NCBI GenBank assembly: GCA_026874595.1
Contig: CM049314.1
Span: 10,410,729-10,474,728, forward strand
Direction of reading: 5' to 3'
Source: Sipunculus nudus
Lineage: Eukaryota > Annelida > Sipuncula > Golfingiida > Sipunculidae
Length of the DNA stretch: 64,000 nucleotides
Shown: positions 25,801-37,800 of the stretch, in pieces
Position numbering within the stretch: the stretch's first letter is position 1
Layout of the letters: every line of letters starts with the position of its first letter
Position numbers and translations under genes: made by a program
Notes under the pieces: generated by a model
Told to the model about the DNA's origin: nothing
Database searches by the model: none
The model's input: only the letters and a program-made list of their open reading frames with translations

Positions 25801-28800
25801 AGCGCTGCAAACCATGTGTCTGTAGCGTAAAAAATGACAGAATTACAGGCATTTCTTTGAATGGTCACGTGTTCTTGTTTCACGAGAAACGGTGGGAGAT
25901 ATGACGAGACTTGCGATTGAATGGCTTAGAACTAGAGGGATGCTGTCTAACGGCAAAAACCAGACCTGTCTATCGCAAATATCAACAGAGATAGAAGCTG
26001 GAAAACTCCGAATTTTCAGATTGTCAAGTTTTACCCCAAAATTTGGTAACCATGGTAACGGCAGCACGAAGCAACATGTGCGAAGGGATAAGCCAATGTT
26101 CCTAGTTTCAGATACGACCAAAAAAAATGGTGTCACGTTTAATATTTTTTGAGATATTGCAGAAAAATGATATGTTACAGTGTTTCAGGTACCACGCCCC
26201 CTGGTGGCTATTTCAAAAAAATGAAAAACTGATTTCGAGATATTTATAAATAACACAAAATATATCAATTTCAAAGCCATTGTTAAAAAAATGCAACCTG
26301 TAGGTCATATTTAATGAAATCTCGAAGACTCTCGTTTGACGAGAAACGGTGCGAGATTTTGCAAGATTTTTGATTGGATCACCGAGAACTCACCAAGGGC
26401 TACAAGATGCAAAAAAATTGACCTCTCCAGCATAAAAACTGACAGAGTTAGAAGCTGAAAACTGCATATTTTCAAAATTCAAAAGTTTTACCCCAAAAAT
26501 AGAGAAATCTGGCAATAGCGCACTTTGCCACCTATGCGCCAAAATAAGCCCATGGACCCCAGTTGAAGGTGCTGCGATGGGAATGGCCCAATGTTTAATA
26601 GTTCTGGAGGTATAGCACCAAAACAAATTTTCATGTTTTTTCATCTGCAACGCCCCCTGGCGGCCATTTCTAAAATCTGGAAAAACAATTTCGAGATATT
26701 CTTGTGTTACATAAAATATCTCAGAATCAGTACGATTGCTGCAAATTTGAAAAATATCACGAAATCCCATGATTCCTCCCCCAAAAAAATGTAACCATGG
26801 TAACGGCAAATTTAAGTGAGCTACATGTCAAAAGAAAGGCCTTGGAATGCCGATTAAAATGAGCCATGTTTGAAGAGGCTATGACAAATTGTAATGGAGA
26901 TATGAAGAAAAGAGCACTTTAGGAACTTTTGATGACCTTGACCTTGACCTTTGACCTATATTGACCAAAAACAATAGGCTTCTTGCATTTTTGATTATCT
27001 GTAAAGTGTGTTAGTTTGAAAGTGATTGGTGCAAAATTGAGACCTGTAGAGAGATGACAGACAAACAGACAGACATCCGCGACTGACCAACCAGCTTGCG
27101 AAAATCGAAGATTTCCGGCAAGCAACAAACAGACATACGCAACTGACCAATATGCTTGCCGAAATCTTTGATTCCGGCAAGCAACAAACAGACACGACAA
27201 TTAGCCTATAATCGCCATACCTAGGCTGGCGACTATAACAATGGCTGAGATTAATAACATACCTTTCAAACAGTCCCTCCTGAACTACTAAATTGATATT
27301 CCCAGAAATATGTCTTTTACAACCTATGACATAAAATAATTTGTAAAACAAAAATTACAAAGTTTATCAAGTCAAAATTTACGAAAACATTAATGATTCT
27401 TCACTGATTTAAAAAAAAAAAAAGATTTCATATTTCTATAAATCCAGGAACCAATTTTGAGAAGAGCAACCCCATATCCATTAATGTATGTGTCAAGTAG
27501 CCATGTTATTCTATTTAAGGTTTGGATCTTACAGAAGAGCCGATGATGTCATCTCTCTGACACTGCAGGTACTGGTCAGCTGTTAATGGTATGTCCAGCC
27601 TGAAGTCCAGCGCCTCCATGGTGTGTAGGTCCACCATGACCACTGTCAGATGAGGCCCTGTTAACAGTTGTAATATTGTAATAAATTATATCATTAGAAA
27701 TCTGTCAAGAAATCAATATATCAGTGCTCTTCAAAGTTTATGGGCTTCCAAGTTAATCATAACGCTAGATTTTTAACAACAGTATTTTTATTAGACAGAG
27801 CTGACTTACATCAGATCTCTAATTTGGTAGGTGTACTGTATTCAAGTAGCATTAATCTTAAAAAGAAAAACCACAGCCAATTAATAAATTTTTTATGATG
27901 TGTTTCTGGGAAAGCTTTTCCAGACATTGTGTGACAAAATGATTCTTTTCTTTAAGTGGTCATGACAACCACAACAATGTTCTTTTTATTTCAACTAAGT
28001 TTGAGAAATAATATAAAATTGTTAACAATGACTGCTGATTCGATGTACTCAACAAATGTTCTGCTTGGCTCTAATTACTGGTACCTGTATACTCACCTTT
28101 AGGTTCAAATTCTGGGAAAAGCAGCAAGAAGACTAGAGTGCTGCCATCTGGTGACAGGTGGCAAGAAACCAAGCGAGTTGCCTTTACCTGGAGAAGAACA
28201 AGAATGTCAAATTGTAACTATTAATGTATGGTGTTATCAAATTAAGTGGCTGCAAGACAACCCTTTCATTTTCATATCATGATCAATTGAAATGTGATTT
28301 GTCAAACTCAATAATATCAGTCTAGTACACTGAAAAATAATGATTGACAACAGTGTAGGCTGGAATTTAGTTAAGGGTATTCTCAAATCTGCTTTTTACA
28401 TTCCCATTACATATGCAAGTACCTTAACACCTATGAAAGGCTTTTTTCCTTATTAGAAGCATAGTATGTTGGTCATATATATAAGGGATAACAGGATTTA
28501 TTCATATACTGATATATTACAGTGGACCACACCTTGCGACCACCCCACAAAAGCGACCACCCTACAATTACGACCATTTTGCTTGGTCCCGAATTTTTTT
28601 TAGTTTATTTATGTTTAAAAATGACTCAAAATTACGACCACCCCTGAATTCAGAATTATGACCAGATTTCCTGGCCCCAGCGCTAATGCAACCCCGCTAA
28701 TGCGACCACCGCCGAGAAGTACTGAAACAACATTTGTCACGAGTCAATGGTTGCGTCCTCTCACAAGCGCCTTAACGAAAGATCAAAGCTGGTAACAAGG

Positions 28801-31800
28801 TTTCTTAACCCGAGTGTTTATCTGGTCCCGCATAACTTCCCGACTCGGTGTCTTCGCTGAGATTCGTTGAGGTGTAGGATAATTATAGATCAAAGAGGGT
28901 AACCATCGGCCTGATAACTTAATGAGCCGGTCTGACCTGGGGTCAGATGCTAATTGCCCATCAGTGATCACCTGTATTACAGCTGCCCTAAGTGTGGGGT
29001 TGTGGGCTTAATATTTCAACTCATAACTTGTTCGATCTTCATTGGTAAAATTAATGACCTAGTCAATCCTAAATGTGTTCATACCTTACTGACACTGAGT
29101 ATTGAGCAGTCAGTAAAATGTATAAATAAAGCTTGCATGGGAAGAAATCCCTCACATTAACTTGCCTTTTCAGATAGTTCGTTGTCAGTTTATTTCTCTA
29201 CTGGTTTAGTTTTCATTTAAATTGCTTGCTGTTAGGCAACCATGCCTCTGAAAGAGCTCTCCTTGAAGGATAAAGTGACGTTAATCAAGGCAGCAACACC
29301 ACGCGCAGTCAGCACCAAATGGCTTGAGGAAAACTCAAGTGCACACAATATATACTAAAGCAGAAGACTAAATATATGACAGCCACGTATTTTGTTCAAT
29401 ATGCATTCAGTAGGTTGTAATCGTATTGCGTTAGTGTTATTATTTGTTAATCATCAGTCACTACGTATGTGTATATGTATATTAATTTTTATCATGAATA
29501 AAATGTTCAGCTACACACAAAAAAAATTCATAGTAAGGATCCCCTGCTAAGTAAAATATTTTGTTATAATTCGCATTAAAGATATGCAATAGATAAACTC
29601 TGATAAACATTAAATATCAGCGTGTTATATGCGACCACTGTAAGAGTTTCACAAATACGACCATCCCTGAATTACGACCACTTTGCTCAGTCCCCAGGGT
29701 GGTCGTAATTGTGGGGTTCCACTGCACTTAGTGGGAGAGATCGGATATGTTTCTCAATGGCTCTGACAGGTCCCAATTCAATTATTTATGAATGATCTTC
29801 ATATAATAAATACACTAGACAAAACAATTTATAACATTATCTTCCCATTTATAATATATGGGAAGTTTCAAACCCTGCTAAGGTTAGGTTTATGACAGCA
29901 AAGGAGACAATTATAACATCTAGCCATCTTTCCGAACTAAATACTTTCAAATTAAGACTAAAACAAGAGAACTCATCATCTCCTTTGAAACAAACAAAAA
30001 AATTTGAAGAGACTTTATTGCCATTTTTTTGTCATTATTCATTTTAAAATATTGTTGCTGTGAAAATATTTAGATAATTCATCATTATTCCTCAGTCTAT
30101 ATTCAACCAGAAAATTTTCCTGAACAGCCAGCTATACTGCCTGATTACTACTGAGGCAGGGACACATTCATCCACAAATGGGATCTCATTTTGATTATTA
30201 TCAAAGTAAAGTCCATACCTGGAAGGGTAGATAAAGTCTTGTGAGATAGGTTGACAGCACGTCTGTGCTGATACGACGGGTAATCACATGGAAAACGGCT
30301 CCACCTGATGCCACTTCCTCTTTAGGGGCGTAAATCTGAGTCTACAAATATAATGTTAGATGTACTATTCATGATGAATATTCAATTTTCAACATGAAAC
30401 ACTGCCAAATATCTAGGGTCTAAAATGTGGATAAATGTCAATATATTCAACATTATCAAACAAAGACATAAATGACATCAGGTATAAATGACATCATAAA
30501 AGACATCAGGGATAAATGACATAAAATTATAGGTACAAGATTTATTGTGAGAAAAAAAGAGTAGAAACAGCAGGTTCTATATTATGATGATTATATACTT
30601 AAGAGAATTCAGATTTTAAATGAAATTTTCAGCTGAATTCATCACAGTTCTGCTGATTATTTTTAAAAGGCACAATGTGTTCTTCAAATGTTTTTCTAAA
30701 ATGCATGATTTCAGGATATGGCCTCACATGCCACCGTTGACATGAAGAGGACAGGTAGGTAGGTATGATTTCAGGACATGGCCTCATATGCCACCGTTGA
30801 CATGAGGAGGACAGGTAGGTAGGTATGATTTCAGGATATGGCCTCGTATGTCACCGTTGACATGAAGAGGACAGGTAGGTAGGTTTGATTTCAGGATATT
30901 TTTATACATCCTACTTTACCTTTTACAACTTCTGCGGTATACTCTTTCTCATTAACAGGTAATCCTGCTACATAATATCTGTCTTTTAATTTCCTCACAG
31001 GTAATCCAGTCCTTACCTTCAGTTTTTCTTTCTCATTTAGATTTTCATGCCAGGGGTGTGTGATGTCCAGTGTGTCAATTATACGCTCAGCTGCAATAAA
31101 TAATTCAAAGGGAAGGTTGTTAATGATGAAATGTGCCTCTTTTGATAAAACCACAATTTTTTACAGTGTGCTGCTCTGCTGCATATCCTGAAAACTGATC
31201 TTTATTCTACAAAGCAACAACCTTCACCTCAAACAGCACACTTCTTAGCCTTTTACATTTATAAGCCACTAAACAAAGAAGAACATCCTATCATCCCTAA
31301 GTACAATAATTTTCCATTAAATAATAAATACATTGTTATATTAAAAAAAATTATAAAACATTCCATGTTATAAAATAAACTTTAAAAAAATATTTCCATT
31401 CTGACCCTGTTACATTTATAAGCAATTTTTTGGTCTCATAAAATTAGAGTCATGTAAAAATATTTTTCTGGCTCTTCAGGTAAATTGTTAACTAGATTTG
31501 ATCACCTTGTCTCCTTTCTCTGCTAATCTGTTGACGACTTTTATTCCTCTTCTTAACCTGTGCTCTGTCTGTGAATATTACCTACAGGATAACAATATTA
31601 TCATTATAGGAGTATTGCTTGATATTTATAACGGATATAAAGTTCTTGCTTTCACGGCCTATTAGTTTTAAATCAACTTGACCCTGGATCAATTTAAAGT
31701 TTCACATGTGATGACAAGGTTTGGACCAGGGTGCTTCAATACAACATGTTGAATGTATTTATATATATACATATATGTCTGTGCTTTATAACTCTATAAA

Positions 31801-34800
31801 TGTACAGATGTACCAGCTGGAAGTGGGACACTGCAGCTTTGTATTGTGTACTTACTGTGGGCTGGACAGCTGTACTTTCCTTATACACTGTCTTTGTCAT
31901 ATCAAGCTTGTATTTTAACAAAGGTCTGAACCAGCCATGGGTAGACATTTCTGTTCTGAAAAAAAGATTGAGAATAAATGTCAAAAGTAAAAAGCACCAA
32001 CTGATATACTTCTACACATCTTATGGTTTGGCATGAAGATGTTTTCTTTGATAATAACTGCACTAAAAATCACACTGACCAAACCTGTTGAAGCGAACAC
32101 AAAGAGGAGTGTTCAACATCAGCACTTTCTAAAGAAAGACACTTTGAGTAAGTGTACAGTGACTTTAATACAAAAAAAATTTCAGTATCAGGTCATACAT
32201 ATGCTATATATTTGCACTATCTTGCTCATCATAGAGTGGAACCTGTCTGAAAGGCCACCTATCTAATGAGACCACCTGCAAGTGTCTTTTAAGACCACCC
32301 TTGACTGAACTGAAAACATTCACATTGGTTATAATTGACCTATCTAATTAGACCACCTGTGAATGAAGACCACTTTTGGTCAGTCCCACGAGTGGTCTTA
32401 TTACATAGGATTTTACTGTACTTCTATATTAAACCAAGGTAATCATATCACAGACTTACTCAGTAAACTTCCATATATTAATGTAGCCCTTCTGGTCCAC
32501 TGAGAAGACCTCTTGCATATTGTCAATACACCCCAGGAGGATTATGGGACGCTTGTGTTGACGACATAAATAAGCCTCCACTTCCTGACCGATCAGATCA
32601 TGGGCCTCTGGATTCAGCCGTTCCTGTTGGTTAATAAATACTGAACAATAGCAAATTGCAGAGTTTAGACTGTCTCACCCATTATGAAACCATCAGGCAA
32701 CCTAAATTCTAAATAATTTGTTCTACTTATGTAAATACATTCAAGAACTTTCACCAAAATATACAAGAAAATCATTTCTTGGAGAACTAGCAAAACAACA
32801 TGTAGGAAAATACTGCTCAAACTATGAGCAAATTTTGTTTTGTATGAATATCTGAACCCATTCCAGTTACACAGGTCAGATGGTCAGATAATAATATGTT
32901 TCAAGTTATCATCTTTACTTTGATATATTACAATTTTAAGACAAATTCCCAATAAATGTTTATTTGTGAGTTTATACAAGAATAATTTTATTAGACCACT
33001 GTTTGTGGAAAGATCATGTTGCATCCTAAATTCTGAATATTATTTTATTAATGTTATAATATTAATTATTTTAATGTAATACATTAACATGTTTGTATCA
33101 ATTGGATGACAAATAATAATAATAATAATAATAATAATATATACAACTTTAAATATCTTTATTATTGTTATTATTATTACTATTATTATTGATATTATGT
33201 TTTATTTATAAATTTGTGATAATAATAATATTACTGATGTTAGTAAAAATAACCATTATACTTGTAATCAACAGTTAGTCCTTTAATTAGTAACTGACTG
33301 ACACTGACCTCAGGCTGTAGTATCCTTGGTGATGGCTGCCAGTTCTCATCAGGTTCAGTGGGTCCGAGATTTCTCTCACAGTCACAGCGTATAATGTCCC
33401 CATTGTCCTGGGCTACACAAAAACTGGGCTGAAATTATAATGCAGCATAAAACAAAGCATGAAATATCATCAATCTCCCAAACAATAGAAAAAGAGGAAT
33501 GACATAAGTGATCTAAAGTATATATCAATGTGAATGTGAAAGTGCTTTCATTATTGCAACAAGAATCAGTAAAATTCGGATCCCAGATCTGTCATATGTT
33601 CATTTAGCTATGAATATATGACTCAGTAGCCAATTGTATTGGACTAGTAAGCCTACTTCAGTTGTGACACATCGTACAAGCCATATGGAGAACATGCATG
33701 GCAAGGGCCATCCATCCTGTTGCAACTTTCCTCCTCTCTTCTGTCACTAGTCATGCATGCTGTCTTGTCAATCAAATGACCGTCGGTATGTCTACAAGTT
33801 GGCAGGCAGACAGTGACTCCACCAACTGCATATTGCCTGGGTTAAACTCTCTGGAAAGAGGATGGTTCTCCCTCTCTGGCAGTTGAGCAGATAGGTAGCC
33901 TCGGCCCCCTCAAGCTCCCATGTGTGTATCATACAGGGTTTGTTTTATGGCTGTGCCTATCATGCACCTCTTGTGGCCACCCACTTTTAAAAAGCAGTCA
34001 AGCTATCTACCTTATAAATTCATTTACTAACCCAGAACAATGCAGCTTGATTATTTGAGAGTTTAGAGTTTAAATTACATTTCAATTAAAGTGTCATTTT
34101 ATTTCTTTGAATTACGTGAATAAATATTGTCCAGTCTCAATTCCCCCCCAGAATTAGAAAGCACACTCTGTTGTTTTGCATACAAGTTGGCCATCATCAA
34201 GTAACCCAGGAAAGGGAAGCTTGTATTCATATGGTCAGAATTTAAACAAAACTTGCATGGGGATTTATTAATATGTTGAGTTACAACAGAATTTTTCTAA
34301 CACATGGTAGGTGTTGCTAGAAAGTATACCAAAGAAGCTAATGATTGGTCTGGTTTATGTCAAGTTACAGTGTACTTGTAGGCCATGAGGCATTGTCAAA
34401 AGTTATGAAAATATTTGCATCCTCATCAAGTATGACAATGTCTTCCTAAAAACAAGATGTAATGGCACTCTGATGCTGGTCACAGACTCTCTGATGTAAG
34501 AGGGCCGAAATACCACTACTGATCATTCAGGAACACCCCTGGTTTACATAACAGTTACGTTGTCTGTGTTACCCTGTATTTACACAGTTTGTTCTCACCT
34601 GATTCCCTGACAGTGTGACCGATGGGTAGAAGACAACTGCAGAGGGAGGAGATGTTTTCTGTGCAGCTTGCTGTGACAATGGGCCTAAAATTAAATATTT
34701 GAGAAAAATTCAAAATTCTGCAGCATCCTTTGAATAATTAGTTTTTTGAAGGTTACATCAGATTACTATTGTAATGATCCTACTAGAGTGGAACCCTGCC

Positions 34801-37800
34801 TTGTAACCACCCCACAATTGTGAATACCCCACAATTAAAACCACTTCTGTCAGTCCCAAAGCTCTGATCCAGGTAATTTTGAATATCACAATTTTAATCA
34901 GTCTCTAAGGGGTCATAATTGTGGGGTTCCCCTGTAATGTCAATCAGAAAACCAGCTGACTAAAGAGCTTGTTGTCCCAACTGAAGAACATTTTTAATCA
35001 TTTGAGTAATTTTAGCATTGTTAACAATTAGTGGTCTCTCTTAAAAAAATATTTAAATTTCTGTCTCATTTGCATCACTTTACTGAAAGTCTGAGTTATC
35101 CCATTTGCACTTTAATAGACAGAATGAAACGCCTGCAAATGAGATACACAGAAAATTTTTTTTTTGAGGGGAGAACTGCAGTAAAGTGTTTTGATTTACT
35201 CAAAACAAATTCCATACCAGTAAGTTTTATATACTGTAATTGATATTTTAACAGGATTTAAACATTGTTGATATCAGCAAAAGGTTGTGATCATGACAAT
35301 GAAACCTTCACAACTAATAGACTCCATCAGTAAAGGTAAGCAGTCATTCACACAAGATTTTTTTGTGCCTATTGGTCTGTCAGCTATTCAGGAAATATGG
35401 TCCACTTAACCTTTGTGTATCACTGAAATAGGGAATATCACAAAAATGTCAGCCTCAACAAACCTGCTTGAAACTTGAAATCACTGGAACTAATGTCCAG
35501 CCTCAGCATTGATGTTGGCCGTGTAGGTACGAATCCACTCCCGTCCAATCGCAGGTCCAATTCCTTTGCATCTTTTTTACTCTTGTCACCAGGTCTTAGT
35601 GCATAGTAATGCAGTACACCCTAATGATAGGACAAAGCAGTAAATCATGCCATGACATTATTATATGCTTTAAAATGTAAAAATGAGAATCTTATTATAT
35701 TACATTAAGATCAAGATAAAATAATCAGATACTGCATAATGGTTAAGGGCATTTGAAAAACAATATTACATAAAATATACACAAAACATTCCATTGGAAT
35801 TGTGATTTACACTCAGATTCCTGCTCACACACCTGTATGCTGAGAAATGTCTTAATTTAATAAAAGTATTTTATAATGGTATAGAAATGGTGAGAGGCTA
35901 TCAACAAGGAATGCAAAATACCTAAATCTTAATCAGAACCTCATGCTAAACACCAATTTAATACTTACAGCCTTACTGGTGGTGGTGAGCTGCTGAGAAT
36001 CTAGGCTCCAAGCAATGTCAATAATAGGGTCCAGCCCTTTACCCTTTTTGTGAACTGCCCATAGAGGGGAGTAGGGGACTTTATGGAGGTCATACACAAT
36101 AAGGTCACCTGCATTAATAACAAACACACAAGGTATGAACATGTCATGCAAATGGTGGTGTAAAAAAATCAAATCAAAATTGGAAAATTGTTACTATTTT
36201 TTTTATCTGGTTGAATTATTACATGGTTCAAATAATTAGAATAAATACACTGTTGTACAGATATCAACATTTTCATTGTTACCTCCTATTCTATCCAAAG
36301 AAGAAAAACATAGCAGGTTTCTCCTTTATAACAAATCCCATACTTATTCTTTTAGTAAAAACTTCATAGTCCTAAATGTGACAATACTTACCATGTTGAA
36401 GACTCAAAAGGTTTTTATCAATAACCGCACTAAAGCATACCGTGTGTGGTGCCCACAGCCAGGCAGCGATGGTCATGTGACAGTCGGGCAGTCTGGATGC
36501 CTCTACATGACTTGCTGAAGGAGACCTCTGTCAGCTCAGTTGTGATGTTCTGTCAAATAATTGTTCAAAAGAAACTACAGGGGGGGGTACCACAATGATA
36601 ATGAATGATCTGAAAACAGCTGCTAAAAGAGTATTAAATACCAATTCTGTGTGCCCAGATTAACAATTTAAGATTAAGCACCTGACCTGCAAAAAGATAA
36701 GAGTGTAACTGTCTATTCCTGAATGATTTATAATATACTAGTATTAATTGTTGATAAAATTTTGGTACCTTCCAATACTCCTGTTCACGTCTGAGATAAC
36801 GAGCGTACCACTCTTTTTTTAACTTCTCTGCAGGAGAGTCTTTAGGTCTGGCTGTGAGTTGTCGTAAATGCATAGGACTAACATGGTGGAAGGTGACGAG
36901 CTCTACATCATCCTCATCATCATCACTGAAAACATGAATATTCATGAGTGTTACAAATATTAAAAAAAGTCCACTTACAATATATTTATATATAGTCAGA
37001 TTGTGATCATGACTTTTGATAACAATGTCTTTTCATTAAACTTTTAGAACCACTATAAATATTTGACAAATGTGCTGACATTAAGTTTTATTTTATATTG
37101 ACCAGGATATGCTGATTATGGAAACAAAATCTTGTTATTAAAAAATAAACGGCGAGTCAGAAATATCTGTGAAACTAGTTTACACTGATGCACCTTAATT
37201 ACATCTCTTAATGTGAAAACAAAATCATCATTTGCAATTGATGTCCTGACATCAAGCTGTAATCCATGAAACAAAATATTAAGCAGTTAAAATATATAAA
37301 TAAAACTTATAAACATGAGTATTGCAAACGTTTTTCACAATAAATTAACTACATAACACATCCTTCCTTTACGAAGATTACCAGCTATCACTGAAAATAT
37401 GATATAAAACTATTTAAAACTATTAATTAAATTTGTATCCTGAAGATGTATTTTTCTTATTGTACCTGGATTTGAGGTGGATGTTAACATTGATATAGCA
37501 GCAAAAATGGTAAATTTTACCCTGTACAGCTGCCCCTGGGTAAACTAAACAACAGGTCTAATACTTTAAATACCTGTAACCATGGAAACTTACTCATCAT
37601 CTCCAGCCTCCAAAAGCTTTAGAAACTGTGTGTGACCCCAAACAGGTTTCCTGGAAGAGAAGTACCATCTTTATAATGTACCTGTTAACACTTGACCAGA
37701 TACAATTATTCTGACATCAGCATGAGCCACAATTCTCCTTTGTACATATTCCCTGCTGACATCTGGTGGTCAGCTGTGATAGCAAAGTGATATTAACTCT

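Larger units (their letters stand above)
11434..27237. mobile_element. Repeat family F4 region with subterminal inverted repeats and end hairpin
   Basis: Left end ATAGTCTCCAGC (11434-11445) is an 11/12 inverted match to GCTGGCGACTAT (27225-27236). The right end also folds into a hairpin: TATAATCGCCA (27207-27217) against TGGCGACTATA (27227-27237), 10 of 11 paired, 9-nt loop. Subterminal inverted repeats plus a 3' hairpin are features of Helitron-like/Helentron non-autonomous elements. The interior consists of variant 330-bp-scale units (ATGAAATCTCGTTTGACGAG-type and GCAGCGCCCCCTAGCGGCC-type words). Whether this is one giant element or several adjoining ones is not resolved. Confidence 0.55.
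11223..27532 (-). other. 16.3-kb WD gene intron built of nested repeats
   Basis: Bounded by the GTAAGA donor of exon 25 and the acceptor of exon 26. Apart from short AT-rich margins it consists of repeat family F4 with internal arrays, two F2 insertions (one containing an F1 element), an F3 fragment and a 1,439-bp tandem triplication. Frames in this interval are repeat by-products. Confidence 0.85.

Noticed and set aside
23512-26809. A 139-codon minus-strand frame (MPLPWLHFF...) repeated three times, and its 97-, 106- and 86-codon companions
   Set aside because: They are conserved only because the 1,439-bp unit was recently triplicated. No domain is recognisable, the frames lie in an intronic repeat, and stops abound in diverged F4 copies.
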